NCBI RefSeq assembly: GCF_024138395.1
Contig: NZ_JAMYDU010000007.1
Location: forward strand, 124,001 to 188,000
Reading direction: 5' to 3'
Length of the DNA stretch: 64,000 nucleotides
Source of the DNA: Pseudomonas mandelii
GTDB taxonomy: Bacteria; Pseudomonadota; Gammaproteobacteria; Pseudomonadales; Pseudomonadaceae
The notes under the pieces are model-generated. The model saw only the letters and a program-made list of their open reading frames with translations, searched no databases and had not been told where the DNA came from. Below, one piece after another: positions 25,066-34,038 of this stretch (positions are counted from its first letter, which is position 1; each line of letters starts with the position of its first letter). Made by a program: the position numbers and the translations under genes.

Positions 25066-26712
25066 TTACAAAGCCATATCAGTCGCAGCATTAGCCTTCG
25101 GCACTTTAGCCGGAGCAGCCGGAGCAGCAGCCGGAGCCGCTACCTGACCAATCACCGGCGGCGGAGTCAGCTGCAATACCTTGGAGGTATAAGCCCACTC
25201 TTCCGCAACTTTCGCAGGGTTGCTGTTCAGCTGAGTGCCATAGCTCGGCACGATCTGACGCAGCTTTTCCTGCCAGGCAGGGGTCGCAACCTTGTCCTTG
25301 AACACTTTCTGCAGCACGGTCAGCATGATCGGTGCAGCAGTCGAAGCGCCTGGCGATGCGCCCAGCAGACCAGCAATGGTGCCGTCAGCAGAAGCAACAA
25401 TCTCGGTACCCAACTTCAGCACGCCACCAGCAGCTTCATCACGCTTGATGATTTGCACGCGTTGGCCGGCTTGCCACAGGCGCCAGTCTTCGGCTTTGGC
25501 GTTGGGGAAGTATTCTTTCAGGGCGTTGAGGCGGTCTTCGTCAGACAGCATCAGTTGGCCTGCAAGGTACTCGACCAGCGGGTATTCCTTGATGCCGACC
25601 TTGGTCATTGGCCACACGTTGTGTGTGGTCGTGGTGGTCAGCAGGTCCAGGTACGAGCCTTCTTTGAGGAACTTGGTGCTGAAGGTCGCGAATGGGCCAA
25701 ACAGGATGACGCGCTTGCCGTCCAGCACGCGGGTGTCCAGGTGCGGAACCGACATTGGCGGTGCGCCAACGGAGGCTTTGCCGTAGGCCTTGGCCAGGTG
25801 TTGTTCGGCCAGGGTCGGGTTTTCGGTCACGAGGAACGAGCCGCCGACCGGGAAGCCTGCGTATTCCCGGGCTTCAGGAATGCCGGACTTCTGCAGCAGG
25901 TGCAGTGCACCGCCGCCCGCGCCGATGAAGACGAACTTGGCGTCGGTTTCGGTTTCGGTGCCGTCTTTCAGGTTTTTGTAGCTGACGCGCCAGCTGCCGT
26001 CTGCGTTCTTGGTGATGTCTTGCACTTCGCTAGACAGTTTCAAGTCGAACTTCGGTGTGGTTTGCAGGTGCGCGACGAACTGGCGGGTGATCTCGCCAAA
26101 GTTCATGTCGGTGCCGATCGGGCTCCAAGTGGCCGCGACTTTCTGGTTCGGGTCACGCCCTTCCATCATCAGCGGAACCCACTTCTTGATCACAGCTGGG
26201 TCTTCGGAGTACTGCATGCCGGCGAACAGCGGGCTTGCTTGCAGGGCTTCGTAGCGCTTTTTCAGGAATTTGATGTTGTCATCGCCCCACACAAAGCTCA
26301 TGTGCGGAGTGGAGTTGATGAACGAACGCGGGTTCTTCAGCACGCCTTGCTGAACTTGCCAGGCCCAGAACTGACGGGAGATCTGGAAGGCTTCGTTGAT
26401 TTCAACGGCTTTGGCAATCTGGACGTTGCCCTTATCGTCTTCCGGGGTGTAGTTCAACTCGGCCAGGGCGGAGTGACCGGTACCGGCGTTGTTCCAGCCG
26501 TTGGAGCTTTCCTGGGCGACGCCGTCGAGGCGCTCGACCATTTCCATCGACAGACCGGGTTCCAGCTCATTGAGCCAGACACCCAGCGTTGCACTCATGA
26601 TGCCGCCGCCAATGAGCAGCACATCGACTTTCTTTGCCTCTTCCGCGTAAGCGGACGTGATCCCCATCGACAAAGCCAGCCCCAGCAGGGCCGTGTTCAG
26701 TTTTTTAAACAT
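25066..26712 (-). CDS. mqo: Malate:quinone oxidoreductase
   Basis: A 548-residue flavoprotein that oxidises malate to oxaloacetate and passes electrons to the quinone pool, a membrane-associated TCA-cycle step. The ATG at 26712 is preferred (AGGTG ahead); a GTG three codons upstream is possible. It opens with a signal-like segment ([20 protein letters not shown]), then the FAD loop [19 protein letters not shown]. The motifs [20 protein letters not shown] and [13 protein letters not shown] are characteristic of Mqo. The C-terminus adds an alanine/proline-rich tail (about 515-545) beyond the catalytic domain. The signal-like N-terminus occurs in one of the paralogues usual in pseudomonads. Monocistronic, ending in the terminator at 25013-25052. 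Confidence 0.93.
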   Translation of the reverse strand: MFKKLNTALLGLALSMGITSAYAEEAKKVDVLLIGGGIMSATLGVWLNELEPGLSMEMVERLDGVAQESSNGWNNAGTGHSALAELNYTPEDDKGNVQIAKAVEINEAFQISRQFWAWQVQQGVLKNPRSFINSTPHMSFVWGDDNIKFLKKRYEALQASPLFAGMQYSEDPAVIKKWVPLMMEGRDPNQKVAATWSPIGTDMNFGEITRQFVAHLQTTPKFDLKLSSEVQDITKNADGSWRVSYKNLKDGTETETDAKFVFIGAGGGALHLLQKSGIPEAREYAGFPVGGSFLVTENPTLAEQHLAKAYGKASVGAPPMSVPHLDTRVLDGKRVILFGPFATFSTKFLKEGSYLDLLTTTTTHNVWPMTKVGIKEYPLVEYLAGQLMLSDEDRLNALKEYFPNAKAEDWRLWQAGQRVQIIKRDEAAGGVLKLGTEIVASADGTIAGLLGASPGASTAAPIMLTVLQKVFKDKVATPAWQEKLRQIVPSYGTQLNSNPAKVAEEWAYTSKVLQLTPPPVIGQVAAPAAAPAAPAKVPKANAATDMAL

Positions 26713-27029
26713 CTGTAGCACCTATGATAAACGTCATCCGCCTTCGATCCTCAATCATGAGCAACCCAGGTGTACGGGTACGCAGGCAGCGTGCCGTGGG
26801 TTTCTGCACTTACAAGGATTTGAAGGTGGGCACACAAGGCCGACGTGACTCCATCGACCTCAGTTATATGTCCCTCATGTGCTGATTTTTATCATTATTG
26901 GCTCAGCTACTTGAGCGACATTGATTCTGTCGGTACGTCTGTGGACGTACGAACTGAATAGTCAAACCAAGTTAGCGCGACAGAATATCACGCCTCGGCC
27001 AGCCTGCGCGCCCGAAAGGACTCAACAGT
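26713..27029. other. mqo upstream region
   Basis: It contains the promoter region of mqo and ends at the stop of the acetyltransferase gene. A near-palindrome GTACGTCTGTGGACGTAC lies at 26933-26950, with unpaired centre TCTGTGGA. No gene is seen. Confidence 0.4.
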
Positions 27030-27740
27030 CTAGACGGGACGAGGCCCGCGCACTGCGTTTTCGCCCAAACGATTCAGCACAAACGCCTGCGCGTTGCGCG
27101 TCATTTGGTCGAGATGGCGGTCACGTTGCTTTTCTGCATCGATCATTGCCCGCTTCCCGTGTTTTTGCAGCAAGTACGTATGTATCTGCCGCACCTCCAA
27201 AGAACTGTAGATCGACGTGACATCCAGTAATCCCATCAAACCTTCGGTGCCATGATCACGGGTATTCATCAGCACTTGAGTGCCGCGCACACCCAGCACT
27301 TGAAAGCCCATCGATTCGAACCAGGGCACCTTGGTAACGGTGCAGGTCAGTTCGGCATGCGGGTAGCGGACGAGCATGTCTTGCAGCATCGCCCGGGCGA
27401 CGCCGCGCCGCCGATGGCCGGCCTGCACCGCCATATACGCCACACCGCACGCTTCTGGATCGTCTTTGACTGGCAGGTACAGCAGAAAGCCGATGACCTT
27501 TTCAGGGTCTTCATCGTCCATTGCGACGATCAGTTCGACAGCGATGCTTTTGGCGCCACCAAGCGCTTCGAGGTAGAGATGAACCTCATAACCCACCGCG
27601 TATTGATACACGTTGTACAACGGGTTGCTCGGCGCGATGCCCACCATGCTGATGTCGGTTAAATTGTCGACGACCATCTGCAGGATCTGGCTGTTGATGG
27701 GCTCCGGGCACGGAGTGGCAAAGTGGGTGAGCTGGGGCAT
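27030..27740 (-). CDS. GNAT family N-acetyltransferase
   Basis: A 236-residue protein with a single GNAT domain over about residues 40-165. Motif A is seen as GVAYMAVQAGHRRRGVARAM (with the Q/R-x-x-G-x-G/A acetyl-CoA loop RRRGVA), preceded by the strand KVIGFLLYLPV. A later WFESMGFQVLGVRGTQVLMN is the usual C-terminal strand pair. The protein carries a C-terminal extension (about 170-236) of basic helices. The acceptor is unknown. It is read from 27740 and separated by 77 bp from the YceI gene on the same strand. Confidence 0.85.
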   Translation of the reverse strand: MPQLTHFATPCPEPINSQILQMVVDNLTDISMVGIAPSNPLYNVYQYAVGYEVHLYLEALGGAKSIAVELIVAMDDEDPEKVIGFLLYLPVKDDPEACGVAYMAVQAGHRRRGVARAMLQDMLVRYPHAELTCTVTKVPWFESMGFQVLGVRGTQVLMNTRDHGTEGLMGLLDVTSIYSSLEVRQIHTYLLQKHGKRAMIDAEKQRDRHLDQMTRNAQAFVLNRLGENAVRGPRPV

Positions 27741-27817
27741 TGCGTTTCTGACTCCGGGTTAAGGCTTACTGAGCATCAGCCCCGCTATTGTCACAGATCG
27801 AGCCCCCTACAGGAAAA

Positions 27818-28387
27818 TCACTGCTCGGGCGCGACGATGCGAAAGCGGATGCTGATGTCGTTGGAGACAACCTTGTCGCCCCACTCCCCTTCCCCGATAT
27901 TGAAGTCGCTGCGTTTCACAACGATGTCGCCATCGAAGATCCCGATGGCATGTTCCGGCTTCAACTGCACCTTCACCTGCAACTCGCGCGTCATGCCCCT
28001 GAGCGTGAGGTTGCCGGTGATCAAGTAGCGTTGGTCGCCCAGTGCTTCCACCCCGGTCGATTCAAAGGTCGCCACCGGATACTTCGCCGTGTTGAACCAG
28101 GCAGGTTTTTGCAGCTCATTGTTGGCATCGCTGCCCCCGGCTTCGATGCTGGCAAGGTCGATGATCATCTTGGCTTGGGCCGATTCGGGGTTTTGCGTAT
28201 CGAAATCGAGCGTGACGTCGAACTTGCCGAAGGTGCCGTACGCCCTGGAGCCGAACTGGTTATAGGTGAAAGATATCTTGCTAGCGGTGGTGTTGACTTG
28301 GGTGTATTCGACGGCGTGGGCGCTGGGCAAAGTGCCGACCAGGAGGATGGCGAGCAATGCGGCGAAACGCGGGAATCGAGGGGGCAT
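27818..28387 (-). CDS. YceI family periplasmic protein
   Basis: A 189-residue exported protein: signal peptide MPPRFPRFAALLAILLVGTL, cut after SAHA. The mature part has the lipocalin-like YceI barrel pattern: SKISFTYNQFGSRAYGTFGKFDVTLDFD, AKMIIDLASIEAGGSDANNE, and FESTGVEALGDQRYLITGNL leading to LTLRGMTRELQV. YceI proteins bind isoprenoid or amphiphilic ligands in the periplasm and are often induced by stress. Here it is not next to a cytochrome b561 gene, its frequent partner, so its role is not indicated by context. Confidence 0.88.
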   Translation of the reverse strand: MPPRFPRFAALLAILLVGTLPSAHAVEYTQVNTTASKISFTYNQFGSRAYGTFGKFDVTLDFDTQNPESAQAKMIIDLASIEAGGSDANNELQKPAWFNTAKYPVATFESTGVEALGDQRYLITGNLTLRGMTRELQVKVQLKPEHAIGIFDGDIVVKRSDFNIGEGEWGDKVVSNDISIRFRIVAPEQ

Positions 28388-28504
28388 GGGATTCTCCGGT
28401 TGAAGCGCCCTTCAGGGATTGAAGTACCACACCGACATGGCTGCGATAGCTGGACTTAAGCAAATAATTGCTGGTTACGCTAGGTGCGGGAATAAATGCG
28501 ATCT

Positions 28505-28673
28505 GTAGCAGCTGGCGAAGCCTGCGTTCGGCTGTAGCAGCTGTCGAGCCCCAGCGAGGCTGCGTTCGGCTGCGAAGCAGTCGTAAAATCAGAGATTGCG
28601 GTACGTCAGGCAGACCGCATTGGCCGGATTCACGACTGCTTCGCAGCCTCGCTGGGGCTCGACAGCTGCTACA
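28505..28673. repeat. Paired inverted REP element (REPIN-like), copy 1
   Basis: GTAGCAGCTGGCGAAGCCTG and GTAGCAGCTGTCGAGCCCCA on one side face GGGGCTCGACAGCTGCTACA on the other, with the core TTCGGCTGCGAAGCAGTCGT and its complement ACGACTGCTTCGCAGCC inside. It lies between the YceI and MocR genes. The same family occurs at 31839, 35886, 41688 and 52159. Confidence 0.85.
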
Positions 28674-28692
28674 AGGATTGCGTAGCGGCTTA

Positions 28693-30024
28693 TTACGAAT
28701 ACGCCCCAATCATCCACTTCACTTTTTCCAGCGCCTCCCGAAGCGCGCCCATTTCTACCGAACCCAGCGCCAGGCGAAACGCGTGCGGGACGTTGGCCGA
28801 AGTGGCAAACGGTTCAGCAGTTGAAACCGAGACATTTTCCCGCATCAACGCCATGGCGATCTGGTCGGCCCGTGCGTCTTCCGACAATGGCAGCCACAGA
28901 AAATACGACGATGGATGGCGAATGCAGCGCAGCCCCGCCAGTACCTCGCCGGCCACGACTTGCCTCGCTTGCGCGTCCTGACGCTTTTCAGCTTCCAGTT
29001 GCATGACGGTGCCGTCGTCGAGCCATGCAGTGGCGATCGCCGTCATCACGCCAGGGGTGTTCCAGGTGGTCGCTTTGATCGTGCGCTCCAGCGCGGGTAC
29101 GTGTTGAAGAGGCGCGACGACGAAGCCTACGCGCAAGCCGGTGGCCACACTCTTGGAGAGCCCCGACACGTAAACCGTCCTCTCGGGGGCGAGTACCGCC
29201 AGCGGTGCGGGCGGATTTTCCGCCAGGAAGGCGTAAGCGGCGTCCTCGATGATCAGCAGCTCATGCCGGCGCGCAATCGTCACCAGATACTCGCGTTGAT
29301 CGGCACTCATCACCCATCCCAGCGGATTGTGCAGGGTCGGCATTGTGTAAACGGCCCGCACGCGTCTATGCCGGCACAGGCTTTCCAGCGCCTCCAGATC
29401 AGGCCCGTGATCGAGCACCGGAATGGGCACGATTTCGAGGTGCAGTGAATCGGCCAGGGCCTTGAAGCCTGAATAGGTCAATGCATCCGCCGCAATCACG
29501 TCACCGGGTTGCAGCAGCGCCATCATTGTCACGGCCAGCCCCTGCTGGGCACCGGTGACGATCAGCACTTGGTCCGCCTCAACCGTCAAACCCCGGACTT
29601 GTAAATGGCGTGCCACAGAGGCGCGTTCGTGCGGGCGCCCCGCATGCGGCTGATAGCGCAGCAGCGATTCCAGATCGCCGGCCGCTGCGAGCTGGCGCAG
29701 GGCATTTCTCAATAGCTCTGCCTGCCCGGGAAGCGCCGGATAGTTGAAGTTCAGGTCGGTCATGCCAGCGGCAACCGCATGCTGGTCGATTGCCTGGTTT
29801 GGCGACCATGAGGTTTCCCGGACGAACGTCCCCCGCCCCGCTTCCCCGCTGACCAGTCCCATGGCTTCCAGCTCCGCATAGACCCGGGTTGCCGTCACCA
29901 GAGCCAGCCCTTCGGTTGCCGCCAACTGACGGTGGGGCGGCAAGCGCGTGCCCGGCAACAGTCGTCCTGAACGGATATCCGCCGCAAACGCATCCACCAG
30001 TGATTTGTAGCGTGAACGAGGCAT
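28693..30024 (-). CDS. MocR-type regulator (GntR DNA-binding plus aminotransferase-like domain)
   Basis: The start at 30024 (MPRSRYKSLVDAFAADIRSG) is chosen because it matches the usual opening of the GntR winged helix; the open frame extends upstream into the divergent promoter. The wHTH (1-70) contains LPPHRQLAATEGLALVTATRVY and GRGTFV. The rest is a fold-type I aminotransferase domain with the PLP lysine in VSGLSKSVATGLRVGF and the conserved YTMPTLHNPLG. MocR proteins sense PLP or amino compounds and often regulate a divergent gene. Here the divergent neighbour is the EamA exporter (89 bp between starts), so an amino-compound exporter under MocR control is likely. Confidence 0.88.
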   Translation of the reverse strand: MPRSRYKSLVDAFAADIRSGRLLPGTRLPPHRQLAATEGLALVTATRVYAELEAMGLVSGEAGRGTFVRETSWSPNQAIDQHAVAAGMTDLNFNYPALPGQAELLRNALRQLAAAGDLESLLRYQPHAGRPHERASVARHLQVRGLTVEADQVLIVTGAQQGLAVTMMALLQPGDVIAADALTYSGFKALADSLHLEIVPIPVLDHGPDLEALESLCRHRRVRAVYTMPTLHNPLGWVMSADQREYLVTIARRHELLIIEDAAYAFLAENPPAPLAVLAPERTVYVSGLSKSVATGLRVGFVVAPLQHVPALERTIKATTWNTPGVMTAIATAWLDDGTVMQLEAEKRQDAQARQVVAGEVLAGLRCIRHPSSYFLWLPLSEDARADQIAMALMRENVSVSTAEPFATSANVPHAFRLALGSVEMGALREALEKVKWMIGAYS

Positions 30025-30112
30025 GCGCAAGTGTATCCATGACAATATTTTGATTGTATTGAGTTTCGTCCATACGATGCCTCCCATGCAACCTGCATAA
30101 AGGGGATCCTCA

Positions 30113-31009
30113 ATGGAACGCACATCGAACCTGCAAACCCACACCACGGAAAAGACCGCGAGCGGCTGGCTCAACGGGTTCATTGGCGTGCTCATTTTCA
30201 GCGGCTCGCTGCCCGCGACACGGGTGGCCGTTCTGGAATTTGACCCGATCTTTTTGACGGTTGCCCGGGCCAGTATCGCAGCCCTTCTGGCGCTGTGCAT
30301 GCTGCTGCTTTTCAACGAGAAACGGCCGGCCAAAAGTCAGCTTGTTTCTCTGGCAATCGTGGCTCTGGGCGTTGTATTGGGGTTTCCGCTGCTGACGGCG
30401 CTGGCGCTGCAATATGTGACGTCCGCGCATTCCATCGTCTTCGTTGGCCTGCTGCCATTGGCCACCGCAGCCTTCGGGGTCTGGCGCGGTGGCGAACGTC
30501 CGCGGCCGGTTTTCTGGGTTTTCTCGGTGCTGGGAAGCCTGCTGGTGGTGGGGTTTGCCGTCTCCCAAGGCCTGACCGCCTCTCCTGCCGGAGACATCCT
30601 GATGTTGCTGGCCATCCTCGCCTGCGGACTGGGCTATGCCGAAGGGGCGAAGCTTTCGAGAACACTGGGCGGCTGGCAGGTGATTTCCTGGGCCCTGGTG
30701 CTGTCGTTGCCCGTCATGATCCCGCTGACCTGGTTCCTGGCCCCGCCTTCGCTCTCGGGAATCACCCCGACCGCATGGTTCAGCCTGGCTTATGTCTCAC
30801 TGTTCAGCATGTTTCTTGGCTTCGTGTTCTGGTACCGCGGGCTGGCTCAGGGCGGGATTGCCGCCGTCGGTCAGCTGCAACTGCTGCAGCCGTTTTTTGG
30901 CCTGGCGCTCGCGGCCACGCTGCTGCATGAGCACGTCAGCCTTGGCATGTTGGGTGTGACCGTTGCGGTGATCCTTTGCGTGGTCGGTGCGCGCAAGTTC
31001 TCGAGATAG
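30113..31009 (+). CDS. EamA/DMT superfamily transporter
   Basis: A 298-residue inner-membrane protein with about ten hydrophobic segments and the internal duplication typical of EamA (RhaT/YddG-like) transporters. The first half begins SGWLNGFIGVLIFSGSLPAT; the second repeats the pattern around LAILACGLGYAEGAKLSRTL and GITPTAWFSLAYVSLFSMFL. Members export amino acids, purines or other metabolites. The ATG at 30113 follows AGGGGAT. It is divergent from the MocR regulator, which probably controls it. Confidence 0.88.
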   Translation: MERTSNLQTHTTEKTASGWLNGFIGVLIFSGSLPATRVAVLEFDPIFLTVARASIAALLALCMLLLFNEKRPAKSQLVSLAIVALGVVLGFPLLTALALQYVTSAHSIVFVGLLPLATAAFGVWRGGERPRPVFWVFSVLGSLLVVGFAVSQGLTASPAGDILMLLAILACGLGYAEGAKLSRTLGGWQVISWALVLSLPVMIPLTWFLAPPSLSGITPTAWFSLAYVSLFSMFLGFVFWYRGLAQGGIAAVGQLQLLQPFFGLALAATLLHEHVSLGMLGVTVAVILCVVGARKFSR

Positions 31010-31153
31010 ACGATTCGCATCAGAAACCGACTGTTGGTCGGCCTGGGGGCCGCAGGAAGACTAATCTTTTAAGGCAAGGCCTGAATTTGTCGTGATGGAC
31101 CGGCCTCCAAGATGTTCCCGGTTCACCGTCGTACTCGATAGGAGGAATGAAAA

Positions 31154-31711
31154 ATGGCCAATGTCGAGAAAAAAATGCCGGTGCAAACCGGCACTGAAAA
31201 CGAGAACGAAAAAACCGATCAGCAACCGCTGGCAACAGACCCTTGGCGGCCCTTGGAAAAACTGCGTCAACAAGTCGATCACCTGTTCGAAGACTTCAAT
31301 CGCGGCTCGGCCCTGACGCCTTTTCGGCGTGGACTGTTCGATGTCGAACCGTTCTGGAGTCGGGAATTTATCGGTCGCAGCCTGCCTGCGGTGGACATTA
31401 CCGAGAAGGATGAGAGCTTCGAAATCACCGCTGAATTGCCAGGCATGGATCAGGAAAATATCGACATCAAATTGTCTAACGGCAATCTGATCATCAAAGG
31501 TGAAAAGAAAGAGGACAAGGAAGAGAAAAGAAAGGGCTATCACCTGTCAGAACGTCACTATGGCTCCTTCCAGCGGGCATTCAGCCTGCCCAAAGGGGTT
31601 GATGCCGACAAGATCGAAGCGAATTTCAGCAAAGGCGTGCTGAGCATTTCGCTGCCGAAGAAGCCCGAAGCCATGAATGCGGACAAAAAGGTGCAGATCA
31701 AATCCAGCTGA
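31154..31711 (+). CDS. Hsp20 / alpha-crystallin family small heat shock protein
   Basis: A 185-residue ATP-independent chaperone. The N-terminal 75 residues are charged (ENEKTDQQPLATDPWRPLEK); the alpha-crystallin domain covers about 77-178 (PAVDITEKDESFEITAELPG, QENIDIKLSNGNLIIKGEKK), with the terminal A-x-x-x-x-G-V-L motif ANFSKGVLSISLPK. The start is supported by GATAGGAGGAATGAAAA. It is followed by a terminator and then by an ftsH homologue and a sensor kinase on the same strand. It is longer than IbpA-type proteins (about 140-150 residues) and resembles the class found in Pseudomonas stress islands. Confidence 0.92.
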   Translation: MANVEKKMPVQTGTENENEKTDQQPLATDPWRPLEKLRQQVDHLFEDFNRGSALTPFRRGLFDVEPFWSREFIGRSLPAVDITEKDESFEITAELPGMDQENIDIKLSNGNLIIKGEKKEDKEEKRKGYHLSERHYGSFQRAFSLPKGVDADKIEANFSKGVLSISLPKKPEAMNADKKVQIKSS

Positions 31712-31733
31712 ATCCGAACAGTCCTCGCGAAAC

Positions 31734-31773
31734 AAAAAAGCCCCTTGTCGGGAAACCGGCACGGGGCTTTTTT
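31734..31773 (+). terminator. Rho-independent terminator after hsp20
   Basis: AAAAAAGCCCC (31734-31744) pairs with GGGGCTTTTTT (31763-31773) around a loop that itself contains CGGGAAACCGG. Confidence 0.92.
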
Positions 31774-31838
31774 CATGTGGTCTAAAAAATAACCGGGCGG
31801 GCCGGCTAATGCCTGTCAGTTGCCGCAACATATTCTCT

Positions 31839-31977
31839 GTAGCAGCTGCCGAGCCCGCGAGGCTGCGTTCGGCTGCGAAGCAGTCGTGAAACCAGAGATT
31901 GCAGTGTGTCAGGCAGACCGCGTCAGTCGGATTCACGACTGCTTCGCAGCCGAACGCAGGCTTCGCCAGCTGCTACA
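31839..31977. repeat. Paired inverted REP element (REPIN-like), copy 2
   Basis: TGTAGCAGCTGCCGAGCCCG faces GGCTTCGCCAGCTGCTACA, with TTCGGCTGCGAAGCAGTCGT and ACGACTGCTTCGCAGCCGAA inside. It lies between hsp20 and the ftsH homologue. Confidence 0.85.
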
Positions 31978-32035
31978 CGGCATCAGGGGCGCGCTCGTTA
32001 TGAACGCCCCTGCGTTCTCACGCTGAGCCAAGGCC

Positions 32036-33862
32036 ATGAAAAAGAACGAACAGTGGAACCTGTCCTACTTCGCGATCGCTTTTATCGTGCTGAGCCTCAT
32101 GCAGATATTTTTTGGCGAGCGCCAAGCGGTGCAGCCTCTCCCCTACAGCCAATTCCTGCAGTTGTTGAACGAGCAAAAAGTCAGTGATTTACAGGTCGAT
32201 AAAGACCAGATCAGCGGCAAGTTGCAAGAGCCCATTGACGGACGCGACCGGTTCTCCACGGTGCGGGTCGATCCGGCGCTGGCGACCGAACTGTCTCAAT
32301 CGGGCGTCGGTTTTACCGGAACCACCGAAAACACCTTTATGAGCAGCCTGTTGGGCTGGTTGTTGCCGTTTATTCTGATCATGGTGTTCTGGAGTTTCCT
32401 GTTGCGCGGGATGGCGGACAAACAAGGCCTTGGCGGGCTGATGAATGTCGGCAAGTCCCGGGCCAGGGTCTTTGTCGAGCGCGACACCGGGGTGACCTTC
32501 GCCGATGTCGCGGGCATCGACGAAGCCAAGGCTGAACTGGTGGAAATCGTCTCGTTCCTCAAGGACACGGCCCGATATGAACGCTTGGGCGCGCACATTC
32601 CCAAGGGCACCTTGCTGGTCGGCCCGCCCGGCACCGGCAAGACGCTGGTGGCCAAAGCCATCGCCGGTGAAGCCGGTGTGCCGTTCTTCTCGATCTCGGG
32701 GTCCGAGTTCGTCGAGATGTTCGTCGGGGTCGGGGCTGCCCGGGTACGCGACCTGTTCGAACAGGCACGCCAAGCGGCGCCCTGCATCATCTTCATCGAT
32801 GAACTCGACGCGCTGGGCAAGATGCGCGGCGTCGGTACGCTGGGTGGCAATGACGAAAAAGAACAGACCCTCAACCAGTTGCTGGCCGAACTGGACGGCT
32901 TCGATCCCCGTGAGGGCGTCGTGTTGCTGGCCGCGACCAACCGGCCGGAGGTCCTCGATCCGGCGCTGTTGCGGGCTGGCCGCTTCGACCGGCAGATTCT
33001 GATCGACCGTCCCGATCGCAAAGGGCGGGAAGCGATCCTTAAAGTTCATTTGCAGAAAGTCACCGTAGAGCCAGGGCTCGATGGCGCGCGTATCGCTGAA
33101 ATCACCACCGGTTTCACCGGCGCCGATCTGGCCAACCTGGTGAACGAAGCGGCCATCGTCGCCACCCGGCGCGGTGCCGAGGCGATCAACCTGAACGACT
33201 TCACCGCGGCGGTAGAACGCCTTATCGCGGGGCTCGAACGCAAGAGCAGCCTGCTCGATCCCGAGGAGCGCCGGGTGGTGGCCTATCACGAAATGGGGCA
33301 TGCCTTGGCCGCCAGCACGCTGCCGGCGATGGACCCGGTACATAAAGTGTCGATCGTGCCCCGCGCCATCGGCTCGCTCGGCTATACCCTGCAGCGACCG
33401 ACCGAGGATCATTTCGTCATCAGTTGCCAGACGCTCAAAGACCGGATTGTGGTGCTGATGGCCGGCCGCGCTGCCGAGTACCTTGCCTTTGGCCAGATCT
33501 CCACCGGGGCCGCCGATGATCTGGGCCGCGCGACCGATATCGCCCGGCAATTGATCACCCGGTTCGGCATGAGCGCCGAACTCGGGCAGTCGGTGCTGGA
33601 GCGGCAAAACGCAACGTACCTGGGAGATCGCATGGCCACGGTGGGCGAGAAGGATTATTCGGAACAGACCGCCCGGGAAATCGACCTGGGTATTCGCGCC
33701 CTGCTCGATGAAGCCTATCAACGGGCCAAGGCATTGCTGGAAAGTCGCCGGGCAGACCTGGATGAGGGGGCCCGCCTGTTGTTGGAAAAGGAAACACTCA
33801 CACCCGAGGAATTTCCGCCTCTGCTGCCGCTGAAACCAGCCCCGGCATTACCGCTACCGTGA
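32036..33862 (+). CDS. ftsH: ATP-dependent zinc metalloprotease FtsH (accessory copy)
   Basis: A 608-residue membrane protease. TM1 is near residues 9-23 and TM2 near 102-122, with the periplasmic domain between. The AAA domain has Walker A GPPGTGKT (196-203), Walker [12 protein letters not shown] and the second region of homology [20 protein letters not shown]. The zinc site is HEMGH (H418-H422). The third ligand is expected in the [11 protein letters not shown] region. All catalytic motifs are intact. The protein is somewhat shorter than housekeeping FtsH (about 640) and, unlike it, is not beside ftsJ/folP. Next to hsp20 it resembles the extra FtsH of heat-resistance loci; the grouping is inference. 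Confidence 0.9.
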   Translation: MKKNEQWNLSYFAIAFIVLSLMQIFFGERQAVQPLPYSQFLQLLNEQKVSDLQVDKDQISGKLQEPIDGRDRFSTVRVDPALATELSQSGVGFTGTTENTFMSSLLGWLLPFILIMVFWSFLLRGMADKQGLGGLMNVGKSRARVFVERDTGVTFADVAGIDEAKAELVEIVSFLKDTARYERLGAHIPKGTLLVGPPGTGKTLVAKAIAGEAGVPFFSISGSEFVEMFVGVGAARVRDLFEQARQAAPCIIFIDELDALGKMRGVGTLGGNDEKEQTLNQLLAELDGFDPREGVVLLAATNRPEVLDPALLRAGRFDRQILIDRPDRKGREAILKVHLQKVTVEPGLDGARIAEITTGFTGADLANLVNEAAIVATRRGAEAINLNDFTAAVERLIAGLERKSSLLDPEERRVVAYHEMGHALAASTLPAMDPVHKVSIVPRAIGSLGYTLQRPTEDHFVISCQTLKDRIVVLMAGRAAEYLAFGQISTGAADDLGRATDIARQLITRFGMSAELGQSVLERQNATYLGDRMATVGEKDYSEQTAREIDLGIRALLDEAYQRAKALLESRRADLDEGARLLLEKETLTPEEFPPLLPLKPAPALPLP

Positions 33863-34038
33863 CCGTGATCGATTGTGGGAGGGGAGTTCATTCAGTGTTT
33901 TTCCGACGCTGTCCGCCAACAACGCTAGGCTTACAAACAATGTGGTGATTATCGCCATTTTGCAGGGAGCGCAAAAATGGAAATCATTAACCGTTGGCAA
34001 GACCTCTCGCTCAGGATGGCCCAGGGAGGAATGTCGCA

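Noticed and set aside
25453-26718. 421-codon open frame on the plus strand opposite mqo
   Set aside because: A shadow of mqo; it has no start region of its own.
30024-30333. Extended start of the MocR regulator at 30333
   Set aside because: The extra 103 codons overlap the divergent EamA gene and add no domain; the wHTH begins properly at 30024.
32189-33721. 510-codon open frame on the minus strand opposite ftsH
   Set aside because: A shadow of FtsH, whose catalytic motifs are complete in the plus frame.
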